A stretch of 20,453 nt of DNA from Benthortus sp964440495 (GTDB lineage: Archaea > Thermoproteota > Nitrososphaeria_A > Caldarchaeales > Wolframiiraptoraceae), in NCBI GenBank assembly GCA_964440495.1, contig CAYTSD010000023.1, forward strand, positions 1 through 20,453. The letters are read 5' to 3'. The position numbers and the translations under genes are program-made. How positions within the stretch are numbered: position 1 is the first letter of the stretch; every line of letters begins with the position of its first letter. The notes below the pieces were generated by a model, which was not told the origin of the DNA, ran no database searches, and saw nothing but the letters and a program-made list of their open reading frames with translations. Shown here in pieces: positions 1-8,202 of the stretch.

Positions 1-17
1 TTCTCGGAGGCCTTGGA

Positions 18-788
18 TTGGATCTCTTAGTAACGATTCTGATACTGTTTGCCACAGGCTTCGCCGCAAGCTTCATCGGGGTGTTGATAGGTGTAGGCGG
101 AGGGTTCCTCGCAGTCCCCATACTCCTCTTCTTGGGATTCACTCCGGAGAGAGCCGCGGGAACAAGTCTCCTAATGATACTTGTCTCAAGCAGTTTGGGA
201 GCGTTCAGCTACTCGAGGCAGAAGAGAATCCACTACGGCTTCGCCGTCAAGCTCGGATTATCAGCAATCCCTGGAGCGATTCTCGGAGCCAACGTTGTTA
301 GAATGCTGACCCCACCTGTCTTCGCCTCAGCCTTCGCCATAATAATGCTTATCGCCTCAGGCTACATTCTAGTAAAACCTAGGAAGAGCGAGCCAGCAAA
401 CATTCCTAGAAAGGTTAGGGGAAACTCTTGGGTTGTTTATCCCCTCGGCTTCGCTATCGGAGTTCTCTCGGCAACCTTCGGCATAGGGGGAGGAGTAATC
501 CAGGTTCCAGCCATGATATTCTTCCTAGGCCTCCCAACACATATCGCCACAGCCACATCAAATCTAATAATGGTCTTCAACTCCTTTTCAGGTGTAGCGA
601 CACATATCTATCTAGGGAACACCGTCTTTTTCGCAGCCGCCTCACTCGCGTCTGGAACACTTATAGCTGCTCCGCTGAGCGCGAGGGTCTCAAGGAGGGT
701 TAGAAGCGAGATTCTTCAGAGAATCCTCGCAGCCGTTATGCTCTTCATAGGGGTTAGGGTCATGCTCATGGCTCTAAGCAATCTTTAA
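18..788 (+). CDS. TauE/SafE-family membrane permease (sulfite/anion exporter family)
   Basis: A 256-residue polytopic membrane protein of the TauE/SafE (formerly DUF81) family, which moves small anions such as sulfite, sulfoacetate or related organosulfur compounds across the cytoplasmic membrane. The sequence shows the internal duplication typical of the family: a glycine-rich GVGGGF..VP motif near residues 25-34 in the first half and the matching FGIGGGVIQVP motif near residues 154-164 in the second, each beside hydrophobic helices. Seven or eight membrane segments are likely. The start is a TTG at 18, supported by GGAGG at 6-10 with 7 bases between. The frame is open to the window edge, so a longer N-terminus cannot be fully excluded, but the first helix looks complete. 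The nuclease-like gene follows after 18 bases, so the two may be co-transcribed. The substrate cannot be told from sequence. Confidence 0.85.
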   Translation: MDLLVTILILFATGFAASFIGVLIGVGGGFLAVPILLFLGFTPERAAGTSLLMILVSSSLGAFSYSRQKRIHYGFAVKLGLSAIPGAILGANVVRMLTPPVFASAFAIIMLIASGYILVKPRKSEPANIPRKVRGNSWVVYPLGFAIGVLSATFGIGGGVIQVPAMIFFLGLPTHIATATSNLIMVFNSFSGVATHIYLGNTVFFAAASLASGTLIAAPLSARVSRRVRSEILQRILAAVMLFIGVRVMLMALSNL

Positions 789-806
789 ACACCTCGCCTC
801 GCAATA

Positions 807-2090
807 ATGGGGATGGATATGGAGGAGAACGCTGTCTCGAAGCTTCCGCCCAGACTTCAGGAAGAGTTCTTCAAGCTCGCCGAGGAGGCTGCGGCCAAGG
901 CGGCTGAGCACATTAGAAGAGAGAGGGAACGGCTCAACAATCTGAGGAGGATGCTTAGGTTTAGGAGGATTCCAAGGCATGGAGACGTTAAGAAGCTTAG
1001 AGTCGGAGTTGTCGACGGCTCCCTCTCACCTGAGCTCGCCGAGAGACTCGGATATAGGATGGGGATCTACACCGCATCCTACATGGTCTTTGAAGATGGG
1101 AGAATAATCTCCGACAAAGATAGGGATAGCATGGTGGCAGGATACCTGATGGGTCCTCAGACTGGAAGCTCACTCCACACGAAGAAGATTCTCAGCCTCC
1201 TACGAACACTAACCGAGAGAAAAATGGCCAAAAAATGCATAAAAGAATATGATGTAGATTTAATGATAATTGATGGCTCCTTCTATGGATTCAGAACAAG
1301 ATGCAGCGAGGTCAAGAGGAAGGACCTAACATGTTTTGAGGGGGTTGAGGGGTTTAGGACAGGGCTTGACCTCATCGAGGAGGTCTATGAGATAAGTAGA
1401 GAGCTCGCCGAGAACGGTAAGACAATAGGTGTCGTGAAGAGGCTTAGAACCCAGGCGATTGATGGATGGCTTCTCTCAAGGAGGTGGAGAACAGAGGACA
1501 TGATTGGGAAGAATGATAAGGCTATTCTCAGAGCAGTTCTAAGGCCAGGAGAATACTTTGATTACCGAGACCTTCTAGGAGAATGGAGCTACCTTCACTA
1601 CACAGGCCTAGTGACATGGATAAAGGAGATTAGACGGAAGTTTAGAAAAATTTCAGGGGAAGAGAAGCTCAAAGTAGCCTTTGAACACGTGAATAGGAAG
1701 CTCGGAGTCCAGATTGGAACAGACCTCTGCCCAGATAGACGGGAGATAGGGGAGGATGAATGGAGGAAATGTAGAGATGAGAAGGTTAAGGATATTACAG
1801 GGATGAGGCGGGTTTACGCCAAGCTAGCCCCCTACGCCCAGCCGATCTGCGTAGAGTTCAGCGAAGCAGTGGACCTAGAGCTTGTACTAGCCTACTTGAA
1901 GCAGAGCGTAAACGAGGCTACAGGCCTCCCCTTCCCACTAGACCTAATCGACGCAAACATAGGAGTTGATAGGGGAATCGCCCGAGAGTTCGCGGAAGAG
2001 GTTGAGGCGAGGCTTCTACTCGAAGAGAGATTAGAGGCAGAGGAGGTGCGTGGAGAATTTACGTCGCTGAACCCGCAGAAGGAGGAATAG
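807..2090 (+). CDS. nurA: NurA-domain 5'-3' nuclease family protein
   Basis: A 427-residue protein of the NurA nuclease family, which works with the HerA ATPase to resect DNA ends for recombination repair in archaea. Family-like features are the VVDGS strand with Asp70 near the start of the fold, IIDGSFYG with Asp156, a VVKRL strand with Lys211, and the C-terminal LPFPLDLIDAN block around 374-384. Residues 1-50 form a charged helix. The Asp pair fits the metal site of known NurA proteins. The His expected in the C-terminal block seems to be replaced (DAN at 382-384), so activity is uncertain. HerA is not in this window, although the pair often sits together. Starts at 807, 813 and 819 are all possible ATGs with no clear SD. 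It lies 18 bases after the permease gene. The family call is fairly firm; the catalytic-residue reading is from memory of the family. Confidence 0.72.
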   Translation: MGMDMEENAVSKLPPRLQEEFFKLAEEAAAKAAEHIRRERERLNNLRRMLRFRRIPRHGDVKKLRVGVVDGSLSPELAERLGYRMGIYTASYMVFEDGRIISDKDRDSMVAGYLMGPQTGSSLHTKKILSLLRTLTERKMAKKCIKEYDVDLMIIDGSFYGFRTRCSEVKRKDLTCFEGVEGFRTGLDLIEEVYEISRELAENGKTIGVVKRLRTQAIDGWLLSRRWRTEDMIGKNDKAILRAVLRPGEYFDYRDLLGEWSYLHYTGLVTWIKEIRRKFRKISGEEKLKVAFEHVNRKLGVQIGTDLCPDRREIGEDEWRKCRDEKVKDITGMRRVYAKLAPYAQPICVEFSEAVDLELVLAYLKQSVNEATGLPFPLDLIDANIGVDRGIAREFAEEVEARLLLEERLEAEEVRGEFTSLNPQKEE

Positions 2091-2145
2091 TTAACTGACG
2101 TCCCCATAAACGTCGATTAACGGTAATCAACCCCTCCAAAATAAA

Positions 2146-2158
2146 ACTATCGTATAGT
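2146..2158. promoter_or_regulatory. Inverted repeat ACTAT-CGT-ATAGT, possible operator
   Basis: A perfect 5-base inverted repeat with a 3-base spacer sits 15 bases upstream of the proposed box A of the acyl-CoA synthetase gene. The position suits an activator site. This is a short motif and may be chance; no matching second site was seen in the window. Confidence 0.2.
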
Positions 2159-2173
2159 CTACGACAAAGAACT

Positions 2174-2181
2174 AATATTTT
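2174..2181 (+). promoter_or_regulatory. Box A promoter for the acyl-CoA synthetase operon
   Basis: AATATTTT lies 30-37 bases before the ATG at 2211, in a 120-base gap. An archaeal start about 26 bases downstream would give a leader of roughly 8-10 bases. No clear SD precedes the ATG, which fits a near-leaderless message. Confidence 0.45.
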
Positions 2182-2210
2182 CAGTCGGCAACACAGTCTA
2201 TGGGGAAAAC

Positions 2211-4979
2211 ATGGGAAGTCTGGAGCGAATGTTCAATCCCAAGGTCATAGCGATGATAGGGGCGACTGAGAGGGAAGGCTCGGTAGGCCGCGCCATAATG
2301 GAGAACCTTCTCAAAGTAAAGGATGAAAGAAAAATCTACCCCATAAACCCTAATAGAGAGAAAGTTCTAGGGCTGAAATGCTATCCAAGTATAAAGAACG
2401 TCCCAGAGCATGTTGACTTGGCCATTATAGCGACACCTGCGAAAACAGTTCCAAAGATACTTGAAGAATGTGGAGAAGTCGGAGTAGAAGGAGTAGTAAT
2501 AATTTCAGCTGGATTCAAGGAGACTGGAGAGAAGGGGAAGAAGCTTGAGGAAGAATTAGCCCGTATAAGAGAGAAGTATGGGATAAGGGTTCTCGGCCCC
2601 AATTGTTTCGGATTCATAAGACCTCACCTTAATCTGAATGCAACATTCTTTCTTAGAAGCCCCGAGCCTGGCCAGATAGCGTTCATCTCCCAGAGCGGCG
2701 CCCTAGGCTCAGCCATCCTCGATTGGGCTATCAGTTCCCATATAGGGTTCAGCCTATTCGTCTCGGTAGGCTCAATGATGGATATAGACTTCGGGGACCT
2801 AATAGACTTCCTCGGAGAAGACCCATACACAAGAAGCATCCTAATCTACATGGAAAGCGTCGGAAACGCTAGAAAATTCATGAGCGCGGCGAGAGGATTC
2901 GCGAGAACAAAGCCCATACTCGTAATCAAACCTGGAAGGTCGAGCGCCGGAGCGAAAGCAGCCATATCACATACAGGGTCGATGGCTGGAAGCTACGAAG
3001 TCTACGACGCCGCCTTCAAGAGAGTGGGAGTGGTAAGAGTCGACGAGATAGAAGACTTATTTAACTGTGCAAGTGTTCTAGACTCAAGATATCTTCCAGC
3101 CGGCCCTAGACTCGCAATTGTAACAAACGCTGGGGGGCCAGGGGTTATCGCTGCAGACTCTATCACGGAGAATAAGGGGAAGTTGGCGGAGCTCTCTAAG
3201 GAGACTCTAGAGGAGTTGAACTCCTTCCTTCCGCCTTACTGGAGTCACGGTAACCCAATAGATGTTCTAGGAGACGCCGATGTTGAGAGATACATACGTG
3301 CAGTTAAGGCATGCTTAAACGACCCAAACGTCGACGGCATAATAGTTATTTATACTCCTCAAGGCGCGGCGAAACCCGATGAACTAGCCGAAGCAATAGT
3401 GGAAGTTGTTAAGGAGAAGATTAAGCCTGTTCTAACCGTATGGATGGGGGGAGAAGATATCCAAGAGGCTAGGAAGATTTTCTATCGCAGTAATGTGCCA
3501 ACCTATGATACACCTGAGAAAGCTGTAAAGACCTACATGTACATGTACAAGTATAAGAGAAATCTTGAACTCCTCTACGAGACCCCGCAGGAGCTTCCAA
3601 TCGATATCTCGCCGCCGAAGAATCATCTTAAGATACTGATTAGGAAGGCTCTGAGAGAAGGAAGAAGAGTCCTCACCCAAGATGAAGCAGACAAATTCCT
3701 AGATGTTTATAGAATACCGAGAGCAAAAGGGGAATTGGCTAAGAATATTGGGGAAGCATTAACTATAGCTAGATCAATAGGATATCCCGTTGTCCTGAAG
3801 ATCATTTCACCTGACATTGTACATAAAACTGATGTGGGAGGAGTGATGGTGAACATTAACACAGATGAGGAATTGAAGAAAGCATACATTAAATTAATAG
3901 ATAACGTTAAACAGAAGATACCGAATGCTAGAATAGATGGAGTCTATGTCCAGAAAATGGTAAAACCCATTGACTACGAATTGATTATTGGGTCAAAGAA
4001 GGATGTAGACTTTGGGTCAGTAATCATGTTCGGCTGGGGTGGAGTAGGAGTAGAACTGCTTAAAGATTTCTCAATAGGCCTTCCACCCCTGAATCAGACA
4101 CTCGCCCGCAGGATTATTGAAGAGACGAAGGTATATGAAGTCTTAGAGAAGGGGTTGAGAGGTAGACCTCCAGCAAATATGCGGGAACTCGAGGAGATTC
4201 TTGTAAAGTTCTCAAACATGATAGTAGACTTTCCTGAGATAAAGGAGATGGATATAAATCCATTTGTAATATCTGATGGCAAAGCATACGCAGTCGACTC
4301 TAGAATAGTATTAGACCCTGATGCCTTGAAGTGTAAAGACCCTTACTGCCACCTAGTTATCATGCCCTATCCAACGAAGTATGTGATGCCTTGGAGACTT
4401 AAAGATGGAACACAAGTACTGCTACGACCTATAAGACCTGAGGATGAACCTCTAGAAGCTGAACTCATAAAAGGATTCTCCGAGGAGACAAGCAGATTTA
4501 GATTCTTCCAAGTCATTAAAGATATCACTCATGAAATGCTCGTTAGATTCTGTAACATTGATTACGACAGAGAGATGGCGATAATCGCTGAATACACCGA
4601 AGATGGTAAGAGAAGAAACGTTGGCGTGGGGAGGCTGATAATGGAGCCTGATAGAAAGCGTGGAGAGTTCGCCGTAGTGGTTGCAGACGACTTTCAGGGA
4701 AGAGGGCTTGGAACAAAGCTCATAGACATATTGATAGGAATCGCGGATGAGAAAGGGCTGGAGACTATGTATGGAATAGTGCTCCCAGAAAATGAGAGAA
4801 TGATAAAGCTATGCAAGAAACTTGGATTCGACATAAAGTATGGGCCTGAAGAAGTTGTCGTTGAGCTGAGACTTAAAGGGAGGAGGGAGGTTCCCGTAGT
4901 TGAGGCTGCGGCCAGAACTATGAAGAGAGTTTATCTGAAGGCTAGGCCGCCTAAGCCGCGCAGCTCAGAGCAGACTTAA
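2211..4979 (+). CDS. ADP-forming acyl-CoA synthetase (alpha+beta fused) with C-terminal GNAT acetyltransferase
   Basis: A 922-residue fusion. Order: CoA-binding Rossmann domain (about 1-130), succinyl-CoA-ligase-like domains (about 150-450), ATP-grasp domain (about 480-710), GNAT domain (about 735-890). The synthetase part interconverts acyl-CoA, ADP and phosphate with acyl acid, CoA and ATP, as in archaeal acetate formation. Both phospho-transfer histidines are present: His254 in SHTGSMAG and His538 in SPDIVHKTDVGG. The GNAT part has the acetyl-CoA loop QGRGLG (829-834) and an acidic residue, Glu819, just before the preceding strand. The layout matches bacterial Pat/PatZ lysine acetyltransferases, but those lack the catalytic His in the synthetase half, so this protein could be both a working synthetase and an acetyltransferase. 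It starts at ATG 2211 and leads a likely two-gene unit with the DUF354 gene 12 bases downstream. The acyl substrate is unknown. Confidence 0.9.
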   Translation: MGSLERMFNPKVIAMIGATEREGSVGRAIMENLLKVKDERKIYPINPNREKVLGLKCYPSIKNVPEHVDLAIIATPAKTVPKILEECGEVGVEGVVIISAGFKETGEKGKKLEEELARIREKYGIRVLGPNCFGFIRPHLNLNATFFLRSPEPGQIAFISQSGALGSAILDWAISSHIGFSLFVSVGSMMDIDFGDLIDFLGEDPYTRSILIYMESVGNARKFMSAARGFARTKPILVIKPGRSSAGAKAAISHTGSMAGSYEVYDAAFKRVGVVRVDEIEDLFNCASVLDSRYLPAGPRLAIVTNAGGPGVIAADSITENKGKLAELSKETLEELNSFLPPYWSHGNPIDVLGDADVERYIRAVKACLNDPNVDGIIVIYTPQGAAKPDELAEAIVEVVKEKIKPVLTVWMGGEDIQEARKIFYRSNVPTYDTPEKAVKTYMYMYKYKRNLELLYETPQELPIDISPPKNHLKILIRKALREGRRVLTQDEADKFLDVYRIPRAKGELAKNIGEALTIARSIGYPVVLKIISPDIVHKTDVGGVMVNINTDEELKKAYIKLIDNVKQKIPNARIDGVYVQKMVKPIDYELIIGSKKDVDFGSVIMFGWGGVGVELLKDFSIGLPPLNQTLARRIIEETKVYEVLEKGLRGRPPANMRELEEILVKFSNMIVDFPEIKEMDINPFVISDGKAYAVDSRIVLDPDALKCKDPYCHLVIMPYPTKYVMPWRLKDGTQVLLRPIRPEDEPLEAELIKGFSEETSRFRFFQVIKDITHEMLVRFCNIDYDREMAIIAEYTEDGKRRNVGVGRLIMEPDRKRGEFAVVVADDFQGRGLGTKLIDILIGIADEKGLETMYGIVLPENERMIKLCKKLGFDIKYGPEEVVVELRLKGRREVPVVEAAARTMKRVYLKARPPKPRSSEQT

Positions 4980-4991
4980 AGTGCTGTCAAG

Positions 4992-6059
4992 ATGAGGATC
5001 TGGATAGATATACTTAGCCCTAAGCAGCTTTGGATGTTTACTAGTCTTGCCCAAGTATTGAGGTCTAGGGGGCATGAAGTTCTCTTAACCTCTAGGAGGT
5101 ATGAGCAGCTGGACAGGCTTCTCGACACAGTGTTTAGAGATTGGAGTATTCTTAGGATTGGGAGGTGGGGTGGTAAAAGCCTTGAGGGAAAGCTTAAGGC
5201 GAGCGCTGAACGTCTCCTAATGCTGCTGGACACCGTGCTCGAGTGGAGACCTGACACCGCCTTATCAAGCGGCTCAATAGAGGCTGCACGAATAGCTTAC
5301 GGATTGAGGATTCCTCATCTACTCGTTTCCGATACACCTCACTCACCCGTGAATAGGCTTAGCGCCCCCATCTCCCACCGTGTCCTAACCCCCTGGATAA
5401 TCCCTAAAAAGGAATGGATTCAAGCAGGCGCGCCCCCAAGTCATATAAGATACTACAAAGCATTAGACCCCTGGTTCTGGCTCAGAGAGTTTAAACCCGA
5501 TAAGAAGGTTTTAGAGGAGCTTGGACTTGAGGAGAATAGATATGTTCTGCTCAGAATGCCTGAGACCGCCGCAGCCTATCTCACCGAAAGCGACGAAGAA
5601 TTCCTACACAAGATTTCAATGCTTCTTAAAATATTAGATGACTTAAAGCTTCTCATTCTGTGTAGATACGGTGAACAGACTAAGGCCGCGGAAAAGATAC
5701 TCGGCGGCGACCCCAGAGTCTTGGTAGTGAGCAGACTTCTCCCAGGCTCTTCGATAATCTATTTCTCAACACTCTTTCTAGGTGGAGGAGGAACGATGAG
5801 CCAGGAGGCAGCCATCCTCGGCGTTCCAGCATTCTCAATCTATCCAGGGAAGCTTCCAACAGTTCTAAGATTCCTATCTTCACGGGGACTCCTAAAACAT
5901 TATAGAAATATTGGGAGAATGGTTAAGGAGGTTAGAAAAGTTTTGAAGAGGATTGATTATGTTAGGAAGGAGTGGATGCGGAGGGCTGAGAAGCTTAGAA
6001 AGCTCATGAAACCCCCTGAAGAAATTGTGGTAAGAGAAGTTGAATCCCTATCAGGATAG
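4992..6059 (+). CDS. DUF354 family protein (GT-B glycosyltransferase-like)
   Basis: A 355-residue archaeal DUF354 (COG1817) protein. The family is distantly related to UDP-GlcNAc 2-epimerases and GT-B glycosyltransferases, and no reaction is firmly assigned. The N-terminus has the family signature MRIWIDILSPKQ followed by an RGHEVLLTSR strand, like the acceptor-side Rossmann domain of GT-B enzymes. The C-terminal half carries GGGGTMSQEAAILGVPAF (about residues 263-280), the usual nucleotide-sugar-like loop of the family. It starts at ATG 4992, 12 bases after the acyl-CoA synthetase stop, so the two are probably on one transcript. The last 9 bases overlap the end of the convergent gene on the minus strand. 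A role in surface glycan or lipid-sugar metabolism is inference only. Confidence 0.8.
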   Translation: MRIWIDILSPKQLWMFTSLAQVLRSRGHEVLLTSRRYEQLDRLLDTVFRDWSILRIGRWGGKSLEGKLKASAERLLMLLDTVLEWRPDTALSSGSIEAARIAYGLRIPHLLVSDTPHSPVNRLSAPISHRVLTPWIIPKKEWIQAGAPPSHIRYYKALDPWFWLREFKPDKKVLEELGLEENRYVLLRMPETAAAYLTESDEEFLHKISMLLKILDDLKLLILCRYGEQTKAAEKILGGDPRVLVVSRLLPGSSIIYFSTLFLGGGGTMSQEAAILGVPAFSIYPGKLPTVLRFLSSRGLLKHYRNIGRMVKEVRKVLKRIDYVRKEWMRRAEKLRKLMKPPEEIVVREVESLSG

Positions 6060-7664
6060 TTTTCCACGAAGGTATTCAAGTTCGTTGGAGAGTCTCTTAT
6101 GAGATTCCCCTATCCTCTTATAATGTTCTCCAGAGATCTTCCTGAAGCTAGATCTCCCTATGCTTCCCGTCAAGTAGCTGTGGGTAGCAAGCCAAAGCGA
6201 CTCAACATCGCTTTCAATTCTTCTTGATGCTTCGGCCAAGGATTCCAGATGTTCTCTAAGCTCCGGCTTGCTTTTCTTCAGCTCCCCTGCAAGTGACGCT
6301 ATTCTCCCAGCATATCTTCTTACACTGCTTCTAAGCTCAAGTATTCTCGGCCTAATGTATCCCTTGTCAAGGATTTTACGTGTCGAGATTAGGTCCGCTA
6401 TCCTCTGGCATGCGGCGCTGAGTTCATCAGCCTCACTTACAAGCTCCAGCAAAGGCTTCTCCTCCTCCGAAACAATTCCAGCCCTTCTCCTAGCATAGAT
6501 TGAGCCAACGGCTCCCAAAGCTATTGCGGCCAAGACCCCTCCCCACAGATATGGAAGTATGGAGAACCTGCTTGGAAGAGGCTTGTAATCGAGTTGGACA
6601 TAGGTTTTCTCAGCGTTGAATGGGTCTATGTGGTCGAATGTGTAGGAGAGCTGGAGACACTCTGGATAAATCTTCTGGAGGCTCTCGGGTTCAGGTGTTG
6701 AGGACAGAAGCTCAGCCGCCCTTAGATTCACGGTGAGGTCATAGACCCTTACCGTCAGATTCATGGGAAGAAGGAGGTAAACTCTTAGAGCACCGTCTGA
6801 TTCCTGTATGAGCTTGGAGCTTTCCGGAATCCTGAATCTCGCCTCAACAGTTTCATACTCACCTCGGTTAAGGCTTCTCCTCAGATTTATTGTTAGAGCA
6901 CCTTTATCCCTATCATAGTCATTTCCAACCTCACCTAAAGCATCCTTCGTCTCGATAAGCCCGGAGCCTGAAGGTAATGTAAGTTTCACAGAGCTTAGAG
7001 CTCTCCCCCCACTGCTTCTAAGCTTCATGACGAAGTCCACTATTCTAGTCGGATACTCTATAGTCATCTTGGCGTAGCTTATGTCTAGTAGTCTTAGGTT
7101 TCTGCTGTTGAAGGTTACTGTGAGGCTTTTAGGAGTTTCAGAAGATGTGTCAATGTCTCTGCTGGCTCCTGAGAGTTTATCCTTCAGCTCTCCAGTTTTT
7201 AGGAAGGCTGGGGAACTATCGCTTATAACAGAGCCTGAAGGCAGGATAACCTTTACAGATAGTTCATCAACTTTCTCGCTGGTTACAGGATTGAGTGAGA
7301 GCTCGAAGGTAAACGCCCCCTCCTGAGTTGTCCGAATTATGTCTCTGAAAATCGTTGTCAGATGAACCACACTACCTGAAGTTGAGTGAACCTTTATCCA
7401 GAAGAGTTTCTCACCTACCTCCAGGGTTGGGTTAGGGTCTTCTGGAGACCTATAGTTCACCAAGTATCTTACCAAGTTGGATGGGAAACCTATTGCTGTA
7501 ACATCGCCCGTCCTCGGCACAGTGTCAGAGACATAAATTAAACCATAGTTATTGACCTGTACTATTCTCTGAGCGGTTGTCTGCTGCGCCGATACCGTGA
7601 GTAGAAGCGGTGTTAGAAGAAGGAGAGGGAGTAGGATGAGAACTACCTTGACCTGGGGCTTCAA
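6051..7664 (-). CDS. Sec-exported, single-pass membrane protein with cytoplasmic helical tail (unknown function)
   Basis: I do not recognise a named family. The 537 residues read as a type I membrane protein: a Sec-type signal peptide (Lys-rich start, leucine-rich core, likely cut after TVSA near residue 27), an extracellular region of about 340 residues rich in beta-strand-like sequence, a membrane helix at about 369-391 followed by RRR, and a cytoplasmic tail of about 145 residues that is strongly helical and charged, probably coiled coil. The signal has no twin arginine, so it is not an obvious Tat substrate. The start is TTG at 7664, backed by GGTGA at 7671-7675 with a 6-base gap; later starts would remove the signal peptide. 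Its first 38 codons overlap the end of the TatA-like gene in another frame, suggesting translational coupling. Its 3' end overlaps the DUF354 gene by 9 bases. Confidence 0.75.
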   Translation of the reverse strand: MKPQVKVVLILLPLLLLTPLLLTVSAQQTTAQRIVQVNNYGLIYVSDTVPRTGDVTAIGFPSNLVRYLVNYRSPEDPNPTLEVGEKLFWIKVHSTSGSVVHLTTIFRDIIRTTQEGAFTFELSLNPVTSEKVDELSVKVILPSGSVISDSSPAFLKTGELKDKLSGASRDIDTSSETPKSLTVTFNSRNLRLLDISYAKMTIEYPTRIVDFVMKLRSSGGRALSSVKLTLPSGSGLIETKDALGEVGNDYDRDKGALTINLRRSLNRGEYETVEARFRIPESSKLIQESDGALRVYLLLPMNLTVRVYDLTVNLRAAELLSSTPEPESLQKIYPECLQLSYTFDHIDPFNAEKTYVQLDYKPLPSRFSILPYLWGGVLAAIALGAVGSIYARRRAGIVSEEEKPLLELVSEADELSAACQRIADLISTRKILDKGYIRPRILELRSSVRRYAGRIASLAGELKKSKPELREHLESLAEASRRIESDVESLWLATHSYLTGSIGRSSFRKISGEHYKRIGESHKRLSNELEYLRGKLS

Positions 7665-8007
7665 AGCTCTTCACCGGCTCTCTGGGTTCGGCGGCCTCCT
7701 CATTATTTAAGCCTACCCCAGCCTTCTCCAAGATTGCCTGAGCTATCTCCTCCCTAGTCTTCCCCTCCGTCACTATTCCGAGGCTGCGGGCTACCTCTAT
7801 GAGCTTCTCGTCGCTGGCTTTCACCGCCTCCTCCACAGCCTTTTCCTCAGAGGCTGCTAACGCTTCCTGAAGCTCTCTCGAAGCCTTCTCGTACTCTCTT
7901 CTAGCTTTAGCGAGAGCCTTCGCGATCTCGGAGAGCTTTTCAGGCTCCCATAGCACTAGGACTAGGAGGATTACGGCGACGAATATCCACTCAACTCCCT
8001 GTATCAC
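7549..8007 (-). CDS. tatA: TatA/TatE-like twin-arginine translocase subunit
   Basis: A 152-residue protein with TatA topology: a very short N-terminus with EW, one membrane helix (about 7-20), a hinge, then an amphipathic helix KLSEIAKALAKARREYEKAS (24-43). TatA oligomers form the membrane-thinning element of the Tat export path for folded proteins. The usual FG hinge is replaced by LWEPEKL, so it is a divergent member. Residues about 67-96 (DEKLIEVARSLGIVTEGK and on) resemble a small SAP/Rho-N-like helical module. Residues 115-152 are a Ser/Pro/Thr/Asn-rich tail that coincides with the overlap with the signal-peptide gene, so this tail may be a by-product of overprinting. The start is GTG at 8007 with GGAGG directly before it and GGTGAGG further up. 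No TatC is in the window. Confidence 0.72.
   Translation of the reverse strand: MIQGVEWIFVAVILLVLVLWEPEKLSEIAKALAKARREYEKASRELQEALAASEEKAVEEAVKASDEKLIEVARSLGIVTEGKTREEIAQAILEKAGVGLNNEEAAEPREPVKSFEAPGQGSSHPTPSPSSNTASTHGIGAADNRSENSTGQ
7671..7675 (-). promoter_or_regulatory. Shine-Dalgarno GGTGA inside the TatA-like gene
   Basis: GGTGA on the minus strand lies 6 bases before the TTG at 7664 and inside the upstream TatA-like reading frame. It decides the start of the signal-peptide protein and supports genuine overlap of the two genes. Confidence 0.5.
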
Positions 8008-8202
8008 CCTCCTTCCCCAACCTCACCTAAAGTCTCCTCGCATTAGAGTTTTTCTACCGCTCTCTCAGCAGATTAACCTAAACTCCGCTGAAAAGGTTTC
8101 TTCCAGCCTTCACGTAAATCTATTGCATCCCCCTAAAAATGTTAAGCCTCTCATCTAAGACAAAGAGTCTCAATTATCCCGTAACTAATGTTTATTCATC
8201 AG
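8008..8202. other. 195-base intergenic region upstream of the TatA-like gene
   Basis: Read on the minus strand, GGTAGAAAAACTC (about 8045-8057) could be the box A for the TatA-like gene, giving a short leader that contains GGTGAGG and GGAGG. Nothing else here forms a convincing gene; no ORF with coding character or tRNA-like fold was seen. Confidence 0.3.
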
